Of a DNA stretch of 64,000 bases, positions 26,869-35,649 are shown in pieces. Below the pieces are notes generated by a model. That model was not told where the DNA came from. It made no database searches and worked only from the letters and a program-made list of their open reading frames with translations. Source of the stretch: Rhodospirillales bacterium (lineage in GTDB: Bacteria; Pseudomonadota; Alphaproteobacteria; Rhodospirillales; Casp-alpha2); assembly GCA_021775095.1 (NCBI GenBank), contig JAJFII010000098.1:62001-126000 (forward strand). The letters are read 5' to 3'. Position 1 is the stretch's first letter, and every line of letters begins with the position of its first letter. The translations under genes were made by a program, and so were the position numbers.

Positions 26869-27561
26869 GTGAAATTCGAAAAACTGGAAGACTTTTACCA
26901 GGTCTATAACCTTCACAGGACCTATGTTGAGGCAACGGTCAGAAAAAAACATATTCGTAACTTCGATGAACAATTTTGGCGGCCCGCTCAGGTCTCGGTT
27001 GATCATTCCGTTTTGGAAATAGGGACGGGGACAGGGTTGTTTCTCGCCTACCTGGAAGCCAAAGGTGTGAGCGCCTTTCGAGGAATAGACGCCGATAAAA
27101 AAGTTTTGGAATTCATGCCTCCGTCGATCTCGTCGAAAGTTGAGATCTGTGATGTTTGGGCATTTTTGGATCAACAGACGGAAAACTATGATCGGATCGT
27201 GATGCTTGATGTGTTCGAGCATTTTTCGTTTTTTGAAGGCCATAAACTTCTTTTGAAATTGCGGGAGTTGTTGTCGGATCAAGGCAAAATCGTAATGCGA
27301 TTGCCCAATGCGGCGTCACCGTTTGGATTGCAATATCAATATAACGACCTCACGCACAAAGCGGTTTACGGGCCCGGCAGTATTGAACATTTGGCGTTGG
27401 CGGCGGGGTTTTTGACTGAGAAAAAATTGTCGGCACGGCGTGGAAATGCCTTTAAAAGAGCATTGGAAGATCTGCTGCTGGGATCCCTTAACCGGGTCCT
27501 GACGGAACCTCCGCCGATCTGGGGTGCCAATATGATTGTTGTGATTTCGCCAATTGACTGA
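26869..27561 (+). CDS. Class I SAM-dependent methyltransferase
   Basis: About 230 residues from GTG 26869, which has AAGGCGGAG 9 bases upstream; the frame continues back to a TTG at 26806 without a ribosome site. Motif I is V-L-E-I-G-T-G-T-G-L-F-L, followed by F-R-G-I-D-A-D, D-R-I-V-M-L-D-V-F-E-H-F and G-K-I-V-M-R-L-P-N-A, as in Methyltransf_23/UbiG-like enzymes that often act on glycans or lipids. It stands alone on this strand; the acceptor is unknown. Confidence 0.8.
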   Translation: MKFEKLEDFYQVYNLHRTYVEATVRKKHIRNFDEQFWRPAQVSVDHSVLEIGTGTGLFLAYLEAKGVSAFRGIDADKKVLEFMPPSISSKVEICDVWAFLDQQTENYDRIVMLDVFEHFSFFEGHKLLLKLRELLSDQGKIVMRLPNAASPFGLQYQYNDLTHKAVYGPGSIEHLALAAGFLTEKKLSARRGNAFKRALEDLLLGSLNRVLTEPPPIWGANMIVVISPID

Positions 27562-27612
27562 TGGCGTCAAATGTCCCGGCCGGATCGCGATGGCACGAGC
27601 CGTCGGGCGTTG

Positions 27613-27888
27613 TTAGGGCGCTGTTGCAAACCGTTTTTGTGATCTTTCCCGGGCAATGGCCGCAACCTGTTCACGGTTTTTGGGTGGGCTGTGGGTCTCG
27701 AGCGAGGCAAGCAACGTTTGGGCAATCGCCGCGACTTCGTCAACGGCCGTATCAAAGGCCGCTTCATTGGTTTGCGACGGTTTGGTGAAGCCGCTTATTT
27801 TGCGTATGAACTGGATCGCTGATGCGCGGATTTCCTGTTCCGTCGCCGGAGGCTCGAAATTGAATAAGGTTTTGATGTTGCGACACAT
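27613..27888 (-). CDS. DUF2277-family protein
   Basis: 91 residues. The opening M-C-R-N-I-K-T-L-F-N-F-E-P-P-A-T and the following F-I-R-K-I-S-G-F match the DUF2277 family, small cytoplasmic helical proteins of unknown function. Last of three minus-strand genes (creatinase, MFS, DUF2277); 55 bases after the MFS stop. Confidence 0.85.
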   Translation of the reverse strand: MCRNIKTLFNFEPPATEQEIRASAIQFIRKISGFTKPSQTNEAAFDTAVDEVAAIAQTLLASLETHSPPKNREQVAAIARERSQKRFATAP

Positions 27889-27943
27889 TCAGCATCTCCC
27901 TTGGTGTTATAAACGGGCGACCAGATTAGGACACTTCAGGAAT

Positions 27944-29191
27944 TTAAGGAAGTGCACCAGTCATCCTGATTTGATCCAGTCGATCGACGCGGCGGATACT
28001 TGGAAACAGCTTTACCCAGAGAACCGTGACGGCAACGGTTGTGATGCCACCGAGCAGGACGGCAGGCACGGTGCCAATGCCACCGGCCATCACACCGGCG
28101 CGAAAATCGCCCAGTTCGTTGGACGCATTTATGGAAATGCCATTTACCGCACTGACCCGGCCGCGCATGGCATCTGGAGTGGCGATTTGTACCAGGGTTT
28201 GGCGGACATAAACACTGACCATATCGGCGGCACCATAAATCGCCAACGCGACCAAAGAGATCCAGAAGGTTTCTGAAAGGCTAAAGACAGATATGGAAAG
28301 GCCAAAAACCGCCAGTGAAAAGAACAGGGTCGGCCCCATGTATCGAGGCGCGCTGATTTGTGTCAGTAGGAGACCGATAACCAGGGATCCCATCCCCGGC
28401 ATGGCACGCATCACGCCAAGACCCCCCGGTCCCACGTGCAAAATATCACTGGCGAATACTGGCAGTAATCCCATAACCCCGCCAAAAAGTACTGCCAGCA
28501 AATCGATGGAAACAGCACCAAGGACAATTCTATTGTTCCAGATGTAGGAGAAACCGCTAAATACTGTATGTAAATTCACCGGTTCGCGGACCGGTACTTT
28601 TAGATTGCCCGAAATCATGGCGGCTGCGACGCCTGCAATGAAAAACATGGCGAGGGCAAACAGATAGACGCCGTCGCCAATGCCGGCGATCAAAAATCCA
28701 CCCAGGGCAGGCCCGACCAACTGCGCCGCCTTATTGGCCGATGACGAATAGGCAACCGCCTTGGGGAACTGATCCATTGGCATCAGGTTGGGCAGAACCG
28801 CCTGGCTCGCCGTATGGTAAAAGGACCGGGCCGCGCCATGCAGGGTTAGCACCATCAGAACCGGCCAAACCGTGCCCAACCCTTGCCAGAACAGGAAAAT
28901 TAACAAACCGGCAGCGATCATATGTAGGCTGTTGCAAACGACCATAATGCGCCGGCGATCAAATCGATCGGCCGCCATACCAGCGAATAAAAACAAAACC
29001 AAAGCGGGGGCAAATTGGGCCAAACCGATTAAACCGAGATCAAGCGGGTTGCCGGTGAGTTGATAGACATGCCAACCGACGGCAACTGTCAGGGAATGAA
29101 TGCCGACCCCATTGCCGGTTCGATTGACAACAAACAGCCAGAAATTGCGATTGCGTAAAAGCGGCGTTACGGACGCGTGGTCTTCGGTCAT
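27944..29191 (-). CDS. MFS transporter (MFS_3/EntS-like)
   Basis: 415 residues, 10-12 hydrophobic helices. The motif-A loop reads G-M-A-A-D-R-F-D-R-R-R, with L-L-R-N-R-N-F-W-L-F at the N-terminus and V-R-Q-T-L-V-Q-I-A-T-P-D-A-M-R-G-R-V in the second half, both common in the EntS-like exporter branch. Inner membrane; substrate unknown. It begins 21 bases after the creatinase stop on the same strand, so the two may be cotranscribed. Confidence 0.9.
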   Translation of the reverse strand: MTEDHASVTPLLRNRNFWLFVVNRTGNGVGIHSLTVAVGWHVYQLTGNPLDLGLIGLAQFAPALVLFLFAGMAADRFDRRRIMVVCNSLHMIAAGLLIFLFWQGLGTVWPVLMVLTLHGAARSFYHTASQAVLPNLMPMDQFPKAVAYSSSANKAAQLVGPALGGFLIAGIGDGVYLFALAMFFIAGVAAAMISGNLKVPVREPVNLHTVFSGFSYIWNNRIVLGAVSIDLLAVLFGGVMGLLPVFASDILHVGPGGLGVMRAMPGMGSLVIGLLLTQISAPRYMGPTLFFSLAVFGLSISVFSLSETFWISLVALAIYGAADMVSVYVRQTLVQIATPDAMRGRVSAVNGISINASNELGDFRAGVMAGGIGTVPAVLLGGITTVAVTVLWVKLFPSIRRVDRLDQIRMTGALP

Positions 29192-29212
29192 TTGCGGGAC
29201 GTCTGCCAGGGA

Positions 29213-30415
29213 TCAGGTTGCAATGATATTATGGTCCGGGCCGAAGGGAAAACCGGTGATATTTTCAGCGTTGTCATCACCGATCACCAGAATATCATGC
29301 TCTCGGTAACCGCCGGCACCTGGATGGCCTTGCGGCAACATAATCATTGGTTCCATGGAAACCACCATGCCCGGTGCCAACACGGTATGAATGTCTTCGC
29401 GCAATTCCAGCCCGGCTTCACGCCCATAATAATGGCTAAGAACGCCAAAGGAATGACCATAACCAAAGGTCCTGAATTGCAGAAGATCGTGGGATTTATA
29501 AATCTCGTTCAATTCCAGCGCAATGTCGCAGCAGCGTTTCCCGGGGCGAATTAATTCGAGACCACGACGATGGACTTCAACATTAATGTTCCACAATTTC
29601 AGATGGGTATCGGCGCAATGTTCGGAAAACAGGGTGCGTTCAAGGGCCGTGTAATAACCGGCAATCATGGGAAAACAATTAAGGCTGAGAATATCACCAG
29701 CTTCGATTTTCCGGCTGGTTACCGGATTATGGGCACCATCCGTGTTGATTCCCGATTGGAACCAGGTCCAGGTATCCATGAGTTCCCCATCGGGGAACCG
29801 GTTGGCGATTTCTCGGACCATGGTCTGGGTGGCAAACAGCGCCACTTCGTGTTCCGAAGCACCAACCGAGATGGCTTCGCGACAGGCATATCCGCCGACA
29901 TCAGCAATTTCTGCGCCCTGTTTGATATGGGCGATTTCTTCGTCGGATTTGATCATCCGCATCTGCATTGCCGCAACGGCAATATCGACAAATTCCGTTG
30001 CCGGCAAAGCGGCGCGTAATTTTTCCATGTTTTGCAAACTGACATGATCGAATTCAATACCAACGCGACCGCCTGGCGTGATCAGTTGCTGGATGGCCTT
30101 AAAGTAGTTGTCCCGTTGCCAGTCCGTATAGGTCAGGCTTTCACCAACGGCGCGTCGCCCGGGTTGGCCGCCATCTATGTTGGCGGCCACGGTTGTGGCC
30201 GCGTCCTGGCCGAGAACATGGGCATAAAACCGACCGAAATGACAATACAGGAAGTCCGCGTAATAGTTAATATTGTGGTAGGAAGTAAACAGAACATGGT
30301 CGATATCCTGGGCCCCCATATGATCCCGCATGGCTTTTTCACGGCGTTGATATTCGGCCTTTGAAAAGGTGTTTTTTACCGCCTCTCCGTTTTCGATCTG
30401 AATCAGGTTATCCAT
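29213..30415 (-). CDS. Creatinase (creatine amidinohydrolase)
   Basis: 400 residues from ATG 30415 (GGGGGGAG just upstream). An M24 'pita-bread' protein whose sequence follows the Pseudomonas creatinase almost throughout, as I recall it: F-T-S-Y-H-N-I-N-Y-Y, G-Q-P-G-R-R, Y-T-D-W-Q-R-D-N-Y-F, W-T-W-F-Q-S-G-I-N-T-D-G-A-H-N-P-V-T, L-N-C-F-P-M-I-A-G-Y-Y-T-A-L-E-R-T-L and F-G-Y-G-H-S-F-G. Creatinase hydrolyses creatine to sarcosine and urea in the cytoplasm without metal. No sarcosine oxidase or creatininase is nearby. An MFS gene follows directly. Confidence 0.93.
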   Translation of the reverse strand: MDNLIQIENGEAVKNTFSKAEYQRREKAMRDHMGAQDIDHVLFTSYHNINYYADFLYCHFGRFYAHVLGQDAATTVAANIDGGQPGRRAVGESLTYTDWQRDNYFKAIQQLITPGGRVGIEFDHVSLQNMEKLRAALPATEFVDIAVAAMQMRMIKSDEEIAHIKQGAEIADVGGYACREAISVGASEHEVALFATQTMVREIANRFPDGELMDTWTWFQSGINTDGAHNPVTSRKIEAGDILSLNCFPMIAGYYTALERTLFSEHCADTHLKLWNINVEVHRRGLELIRPGKRCCDIALELNEIYKSHDLLQFRTFGYGHSFGVLSHYYGREAGLELREDIHTVLAPGMVVSMEPMIMLPQGHPGAGGYREHDILVIGDDNAENITGFPFGPDHNIIAT

Positions 30416-30714
30416 GAACTCCCCCCTAAATGGGCGCATCCGTAGCACTTGTATTGGATTTATTAAAATCCTTATTTTCGGGAAATGAAACAAATCTTAC
30501 GCAAACCGCCAACAGAAAATATATTCGATCTGGCCGATTGACGAAATATTGAGCAGATGCAGCATAGAACCTTGAATAAAAGCCACGATTGGGCAATATT
30601 CGGGCTACTGCTAAAACCGTTACAATTAACGGGATTGGCGTTCGCATAAATTTGGCATCGACCTGTGGTATCTTGCCACTGTCAATCGTTCAATGTGTCG
30701 TAAGGGTTTCCAAA

Positions 30715-31989
30715 ATGAAGATTGCAGTTCTTAAAGAACGTCACCCGGGCGAGGCGCGTGTCGCGGTCTCACCTGAAGTCGCGGGCAAATTAAGTGCCCT
30801 GGGTTTTAAGGTAAATGTTGAAAAAGGGGCTGGTAGCGGGGCTTCATTTTCTGATGATGCTTATAAAACAGCAGGTGCCGATATTGCGGCGACCGCCGCT
30901 GCCGCCCTTAAAGGCGCGGACCTGGTTCTAAAAATACAGGGCCCAAGTGCTGCAGAAATCCCTAACATTTCCAAGGGCACCATCGTCATGGCCCATCTGA
31001 ACGCCCTGTCCGACGGAGACACGCTCCGCGCCATGGCAAAAGCTGGCATTACCGGGATCGCCATGGAACTGATGCCGCGGATCACCCGGGCCCAGAGTAT
31101 GGATATTCTTTCCAGTCAGTCCAATTTGGCCGGTTACAAATCCGTGCTGGATGCGGCGGCTGAGTTCGGTCGCGCCTTCCCCATGATGATGACGGCAGCC
31201 GGTACTATTGCGCCAGCGAAAGTATTTATCATGGGTGTTGGCGTCGCCGGCCTGCAGGCCATTGCAACGGCCAAACGGTTAGGTGCTGTGGTCACCGCGA
31301 CAGACGTGCGACCGGCAACCAAAGAACAGGTCGAAAGTTTGGGCGGTAAGTTTTTGGTAGTTGATCCGGAAATGGAAAAGGACGCACAGACGGCAGGGGG
31401 GTATGCCAAACAGATGCCGCCGGAATATTTTGAAAAACAAAAACAGGTAGTCGCTGAGCATATCAAGAAACAGGACATTGTCATTACCACGGCACTCATT
31501 CCCGGCCGCGCCGCACCCATACTGGTAACCAAAGAAATGGTTATGAGTATGCAGTCGGGTTCGGTGATTGTTGACCTCGCTGTTGAAGCCGGCGGCAATT
31601 GTCAGTTGGCCAGGTTAGGAGAAACGGTCATATCCCCTAATGGTGTGAAAATTGTTGGCCATGCCAATGTTCCAGCGCGTCTGGCCGTCGATGCCAGTGC
31701 CCTGTTTGCCCGCAACCTGTTCAATTTCATCAAACCATTTGTAAATGCCGAGACCGGTGATTTTGCATTGGACTGGGAAGACGATGTGGTCGTCGGCACC
31801 TTGGTCACAAAGGATGGCAAAATCGTCAACGATCGGGCTGCGGGTGCGGGGGCTGTGAAAACCAAGGCGAAACCGGTCGCCAAAAAAGCTCCCGGCAAAA
31901 AATCGGCGGCGAAAAAATCCACGGCCAAAAAACCGGCCGCAAAAACGGCTGCGCCCAGTGCGGCACCGGCCGAAAAGAAGGGGAACTAG
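30715..31989 (+). CDS. pntAA: Proton-translocating NAD(P) transhydrogenase, alpha-1 (NAD-binding) subunit
   Basis: 424 residues from ATG 30715 (TAAGGG upstream); the open frame reaches further left but the family N-terminus M-K-I-A-V-L-K-E-R starts here. NAD-binding Rossmann motif G-V-G-V-A-G-L-Q-A-I-A-T-A-K-R-L-G, with A-V-V-T-A-T-D-V-R after it. Soluble dI domain that binds NADH and rests on the membrane domain. Unusual: after the normal end (about residue 380) comes a tail of some 45 residues made almost only of Lys, Ala, Pro and Ser (K-K-A-P-G-K-K-S-A-A-K-K). First gene of pntAA-pntAB-pntB. Confidence 0.96.
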   Translation: MKIAVLKERHPGEARVAVSPEVAGKLSALGFKVNVEKGAGSGASFSDDAYKTAGADIAATAAAALKGADLVLKIQGPSAAEIPNISKGTIVMAHLNALSDGDTLRAMAKAGITGIAMELMPRITRAQSMDILSSQSNLAGYKSVLDAAAEFGRAFPMMMTAAGTIAPAKVFIMGVGVAGLQAIATAKRLGAVVTATDVRPATKEQVESLGGKFLVVDPEMEKDAQTAGGYAKQMPPEYFEKQKQVVAEHIKKQDIVITTALIPGRAAPILVTKEMVMSMQSGSVIVDLAVEAGGNCQLARLGETVISPNGVKIVGHANVPARLAVDASALFARNLFNFIKPFVNAETGDFALDWEDDVVVGTLVTKDGKIVNDRAAGAGAVKTKAKPVAKKAPGKKSAAKKSTAKKPAAKTAAPSAAPAEKKGN

Positions 31990-31991
31990 TC

Positions 31992-32411
31992 ATGGATGCA
32001 GCAACTCTTGCGGATCAGGCGTCTCAATTAGCCACAGGCGCCGCCCAGCTCTCTGAAGCCGCAGAGAAACTGGCTCAACAGTCGACGGAATTGATCGTTG
32101 CCCAGGCACCGGCCCTGACCGGAACGGGCAGTTCCTTTATATCCCTGTTCATAATATTTGTGATGGCCTGTTTTGTCGGTTACTACGTGGTCTGGAGTGT
32201 GACGCCGGCCCTGCATTCGCCTTTAATGGGGGTTACCAACGCCATTTCGTCGGTCATTATTGTTGGTGGATTGTTGGCAGCCGGTCCGGTGGCTATGGAT
32301 TTTTCGAAAGTTATGGGCTTTTTGGCGGTGACGTTGGCGTCGGTGAATATCTTCGGCGGATTTATCGTTACCCAGCGCATGCTGGCAATGTTTAAGAAAA
32401 AGAAGAAGTAG
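31992..32411 (+). CDS. pntAB: NAD(P) transhydrogenase alpha-2 subunit (membrane part)
   Basis: 139 residues; a helical Ala/Gln-rich N-terminus, then transmembrane helices (S-F-I-S-L-F-I-I-F-V-M-A-C-F-V-G-Y-Y-V-V-W and two more) and a lysine-only tail. Three to four helices of the proton channel (dII). In the split layout of Rhodospirillum-type organisms this is the second gene. It starts 2 bases after pntAA, so translation is coupled. Confidence 0.95.
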   Translation: MDAATLADQASQLATGAAQLSEAAEKLAQQSTELIVAQAPALTGTGSSFISLFIIFVMACFVGYYVVWSVTPALHSPLMGVTNAISSVIIVGGLLAAGPVAMDFSKVMGFLAVTLASVNIFGGFIVTQRMLAMFKKKKK

Positions 32412-32421
32412 GGGACGAGAC

Positions 32422-33819
32422 ATGGAATCAGGAATTACAGGATACGCATATCTCGTCTCGGCCGTATTTTTTATTATGGCACTGCGAGGGCTTAGTTCAC
32501 CGGAATCTGCCCGCACGGGCAATTGGTTCGGTATTATCGGAATGGTCATTGCCATTGGGACAACCTTGAACGCACCGGGCGTCCTCAGCTTTGAATTGAT
32601 CGTTGTCGGCATATTGATTGGCGGCAGTATAGGTACGTTTCTTGCCCTCAAAATCGAAATGACGGCGCTGCCGCAATTGGTGGCGGCGTTCCATAGTCTG
32701 GTTGGTTTGGCGGCGGTTTTTGTGGCGACGGCGGCCCTCTACCACCCGGAAGCCTTTGGCCTAGGGAAAACCGGCGGGATTGCCGGAGCGAGCCTGCTCG
32801 AAATGGGCCTGGGAACCGTCGTTGGCGCCATAACCTTCTCAGGGTCAGTTATTGCATTTGCTAAATTACAGGGTTTGATGTCGGGCGCACCGATCACCTT
32901 TAAATTCCAGCACCCGTTAAATGCACTGGTTGCCTTGGTGATTGTTTACGCCTTGGTCAGCTTTGTCGACACGGAAGCTTATTCCATGTTCTGGCTGATG
33001 GTTGGTTTGGCCTTTTTGATCGGATTTTTGATCATCATTCCGATCGGTGGCGCCGATATGCCGGTCGTTGTCTCAATGTTGAATTCCTACTCGGGTTGGG
33101 CCGCCTGCGGGATCGGTTTTACCCTTTCCAATCCGGCCTTGATCATCACCGGGGCCCTGGTGGGTTCCTCCGGTGCCATCCTCAGTTATATCATGTGCAA
33201 GGGCATGAACCGGTCGATCTTTAATGTATTGCTGGGCGGGTTTGGCAGCGAAGGCGGCGCAGCTGTGTCGGGTGGTGGCGGTGGCGACGACCGACCGGTT
33301 AAATCCGGTGCGGCGGACGACGCCGCATTTTTAATGAAAAATGCGTCCAAGGTGATCATCGTTCCCGGTTATGGTATGGCCGTTGCCCAGGCCCAACACG
33401 CCTTGCGTGAAATGGCCGATGTCCTGAAGGCAGAAGGGGTCGATGTGGCCTACGCCATTCACCCGGTCGCAGGACGGATGCCGGGTCACATGAACGTGTT
33501 GCTGGCCGAAGCCAACGTGCCTTATGACGAAGTGTTTGAGCTCGAAGAAATTAACAATCAGTTTTCCACGGCCGATGTGGCATTTGTTATTGGTGCCAAT
33601 GATGTGACCAATCCAGCAGCCAAAACCGACCCGACCAGTGCCATTTACGGCATGCCGATCCTCGATGTCGATAAGGCAGGTTCGGTGCTGTTTATCAAAC
33701 GTTCCATGGCGTCCGGTTACGCCGGCGTGCAGAATGAGCTGTTCTATGCAGATAACACGATGATGTTATTTGGCGATGCCAAAAAGATGACTGAGGAAAT
33801 CGTTCAGGCGCTGGGTTAG
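32422..33819 (+). CDS. pntB: NAD(P) transhydrogenase beta subunit
   Basis: 465 residues, with about nine membrane helices followed by the NADP-binding dIII domain (V-I-I-V-P-G-Y-G-M-A-V-A-Q-A-Q, then H-P-V-A-G-R-M-P-G-H and F-V-I-G-A-N-D-V-T-N-P-A). It completes the complex that uses the proton gradient to make NADPH from NADH. A glycine-rich linker (V-S-G-G-G-G-G-D-D) joins the two parts. Ten bases after pntAB; a strong terminator follows. Confidence 0.97.
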   Translation: MESGITGYAYLVSAVFFIMALRGLSSPESARTGNWFGIIGMVIAIGTTLNAPGVLSFELIVVGILIGGSIGTFLALKIEMTALPQLVAAFHSLVGLAAVFVATAALYHPEAFGLGKTGGIAGASLLEMGLGTVVGAITFSGSVIAFAKLQGLMSGAPITFKFQHPLNALVALVIVYALVSFVDTEAYSMFWLMVGLAFLIGFLIIIPIGGADMPVVVSMLNSYSGWAACGIGFTLSNPALIITGALVGSSGAILSYIMCKGMNRSIFNVLLGGFGSEGGAAVSGGGGGDDRPVKSGAADDAAFLMKNASKVIIVPGYGMAVAQAQHALREMADVLKAEGVDVAYAIHPVAGRMPGHMNVLLAEANVPYDEVFELEEINNQFSTADVAFVIGANDVTNPAAKTDPTSAIYGMPILDVDKAGSVLFIKRSMASGYAGVQNELFYADNTMMLFGDAKKMTEEIVQALG

Positions 33820-33847
33820 GTAACTTAGCGTATCGACCCTGAAGGTT

Positions 33848-33883
33848 AAAAAAGAGGGAGGCTGGTTCAGCCTCCTTTTTTTT
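33848..33883 (+). terminator. Rho-independent terminator of the pnt operon
   Basis: GGAGGCTG, three bases, CAGCCTCC, then eight T: a perfect 8-bp stem with an A-rich left flank. It starts 29 bases after the pntB stop. Confidence 0.95.
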
Positions 33884-33966
33884 GCCAGCCCTATGCGCTC
33901 AGCAGGGTATAGATTCCAGGCACAACAGAACCGCGCTGATTATCATCATACGCGGTCGATGTGCTG

Positions 33967-33998
33967 ATATTAAATGTGAACGGGGTTCACCTTAATAT
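33967..33998. repeat. Inverted repeat downstream of rpsU
   Basis: ATATTAA, two bases, GTGAAC, GGG, GTTCAC, one base, TTAATAT. The two stems are perfect and separated by a small internal loop. It lies 9 to 40 bases after the S21 stop codon. No T tract follows on either strand, so it may be an mRNA 3'-end stabiliser or protein site instead of a classic terminator. Confidence 0.55.
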
Positions 33999-34006
33999 GA
34001 AGCGGT

Positions 34007-34210
34007 CTAGAAACCTTCGCGTTCGATCCGCTTGCGCTCCAACTTACGGGCGCGACGAACGGCTTCAGCCTTTTCGCGGGCTTTACGCTCTGACGGCTTT
34101 TCATAGGCGCGCCGTAGTTTCATTTCACGGAAAATACCTTCGCGTTGCATTTTCTTCTTTAAAGCCTTGAGGGCTTGATCGACATTGTTATCACGGACAC
34201 TGACTTGCAC
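34007..34210 (-). CDS. rpsU: 30S ribosomal protein S21
   Basis: 67 residues, very basic. Reads [22 protein letters not shown], then [12 protein letters not shown], the S21 pattern. It binds the 30S subunit near the anti-Shine-Dalgarno. Transcribed alone, divergent from the deformylase gene with 160 bases between. Confidence 0.96.
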   Translation of the reverse strand: MQVSVRDNNVDQALKALKKKMQREGIFREMKLRRAYEKPSERKAREKAEAVRRARKLERKRIEREGF

Positions 34211-34370
34211 GTTTGCTAATCTCTCTACATGTTAGATGTCGAGGAAGGAAATACTTCCCCACTGAGGAGCGCGTTCTAACACATCATATCGGGGTTGTGA
34301 AGGGCGAATTCCAGTTTATTTTATAATGTGAAAGCCTTGCAATCCTTGAGTTTGAAACGAGTTAATACGA

Positions 34371-34919
34371 ATGGCTATCTTAAAAATCGCCCGCATGGGC
34401 CATCCGGTGCTCGCCCGCCGTGCCGATTCTGTTGAGGATCCGACGGACCCGGAAATTCATTTTCTCATTAACGATATGATTGAAACAATGCGAGATGCGC
34501 CGGGAATCGGGTTAGCGGCACCCCAGGTCCATGTGGCCAAACGGGTTGTTGTATTTTATGTGCCCGGAGACAGATCCGGAGACGGCGATCCTGGCGTTGG
34601 ATTAACGGCACTGATTAACCCGGTTGTTGAACCCCTGACCGATCACAGGGAGGTCGGAATTGAGGGCTGCTTGTCCTTGCCGAATATGGCTGGACAGGTG
34701 CCGAGATTTACGAAAATTCGGTATACGGCCCAATTGCCCAATGGCGACAGTTTCTCGCGGGAAGCGGAAGGTTATCATGCCCGGGTCGTGCAACATGAAT
34801 GCGACCATCTGGATGGCATTCTTTACCCAATGCGCATGGAAAACCTGAGCACATTCGGTTACAGTGAAGAACTTCAAAAAGTACCGGACGAAGTCAAGGA
34901 GGGTGACCATGACGGATGA
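34371..34919 (+). CDS. def: Peptide deformylase
   Basis: 182 residues with all three motifs: G-I-G-L-A-A-P-Q-V (about 45), E-G-C-L-S-L-P (about 98; Cys metal ligand) and H-E-C-D-H-L-D-G (about 142; two His ligands). It removes the N-formyl group from new proteins. Its partner fmt is not next to it; instead COQ9 follows with overlapping codons. Could be the secondary Def copy many proteobacteria carry. Confidence 0.95.
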   Translation: MAILKIARMGHPVLARRADSVEDPTDPEIHFLINDMIETMRDAPGIGLAAPQVHVAKRVVVFYVPGDRSGDGDPGVGLTALINPVVEPLTDHREVGIEGCLSLPNMAGQVPRFTKIRYTAQLPNGDSFSREAEGYHARVVQHECDHLDGILYPMRMENLSTFGYSEELQKVPDEVKEGDHDG

Positions 34920-35565
34920 TCTGTTAACCCGGCGAGACAGAATTATCGCCCATACCTTACCTCATGCGGCCTTCGATGGTTGGACGATGACCGCCGTTGC
35001 ACAGGGAGCGGAGGATGCCGGGTACCCACGCGATATGGCCTTGCGGGCCTTTACCGACGGAATCCCACAAGTGGTTGATCATTTCGCCGACTGGTCAGAC
35101 AGACGTATGCTGGCAAAGCTCGAAACCCAAAATCTGGACGCCATGAAAGTCCGCGAACGCATTCATGCGTGCGTGAAAACCCGTATTCTACTAAACGCCT
35201 CCCATAAAGAAGCGGTTCGCCGGCTGCTGTCTTATTTGGCCTTACCGGCAAACGCCCCCCTCGCCGTTCGACTTGCATGGCGCAGCAGTTCGGTTATGTG
35301 GTATGCTGCGGGGGATCGATCGGCCGACTGGAACCACTATACAAAAAGGGGTTTGTTGGTGAGCGTTTACAGCACGACAATACTCTACTGGTTGGCCGAT
35401 GATGGTGATGAAAAAGGCGACTACCCCGCCACCTGGGGCTTTTTGGAGCGGCGCATATCAGATGTTCTGAAAACCTTCAGCCTGCCCGGAAAATTAAAAT
35501 CGGCTTTTTTACCCCTGCCTAATCCGTTTAGTTGGATATGCACAACCAGAAACTCAAGGCCTTAA
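34909..35565 (+). CDS. COQ9-family ubiquinone biosynthesis protein
   Basis: 218 residues from the ATG at 34909 (AAGGAGGG upstream), overlapping the deformylase end by 11 bases. Helical, TetR-like fold without DNA-binding helices; the COQ9 marks are A-F-D-G-W-T near residue 20 and the C-terminal segment D-W-N-H-Y-T-K-R-G-L-L-V-S-V-Y-S-T-T-I-L-Y-W. COQ9 binds lipid and helps hydroxylation in ubiquinone synthesis in alphaproteobacteria and mitochondria. Confidence 0.9.
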   Translation: MTDDLLTRRDRIIAHTLPHAAFDGWTMTAVAQGAEDAGYPRDMALRAFTDGIPQVVDHFADWSDRRMLAKLETQNLDAMKVRERIHACVKTRILLNASHKEAVRRLLSYLALPANAPLAVRLAWRSSSVMWYAAGDRSADWNHYTKRGLLVSVYSTTILYWLADDGDEKGDYPATWGFLERRISDVLKTFSLPGKLKSAFLPLPNPFSWICTTRNSRP

Positions 35566-35649
35566 CCTTAATAAATTCTTGGTGGGTGTGTTCCCGCCCG
35601 GTTATGTAAAATATGTCTCAGTATCATTTGTCAGGTTAAAACAACAAAT

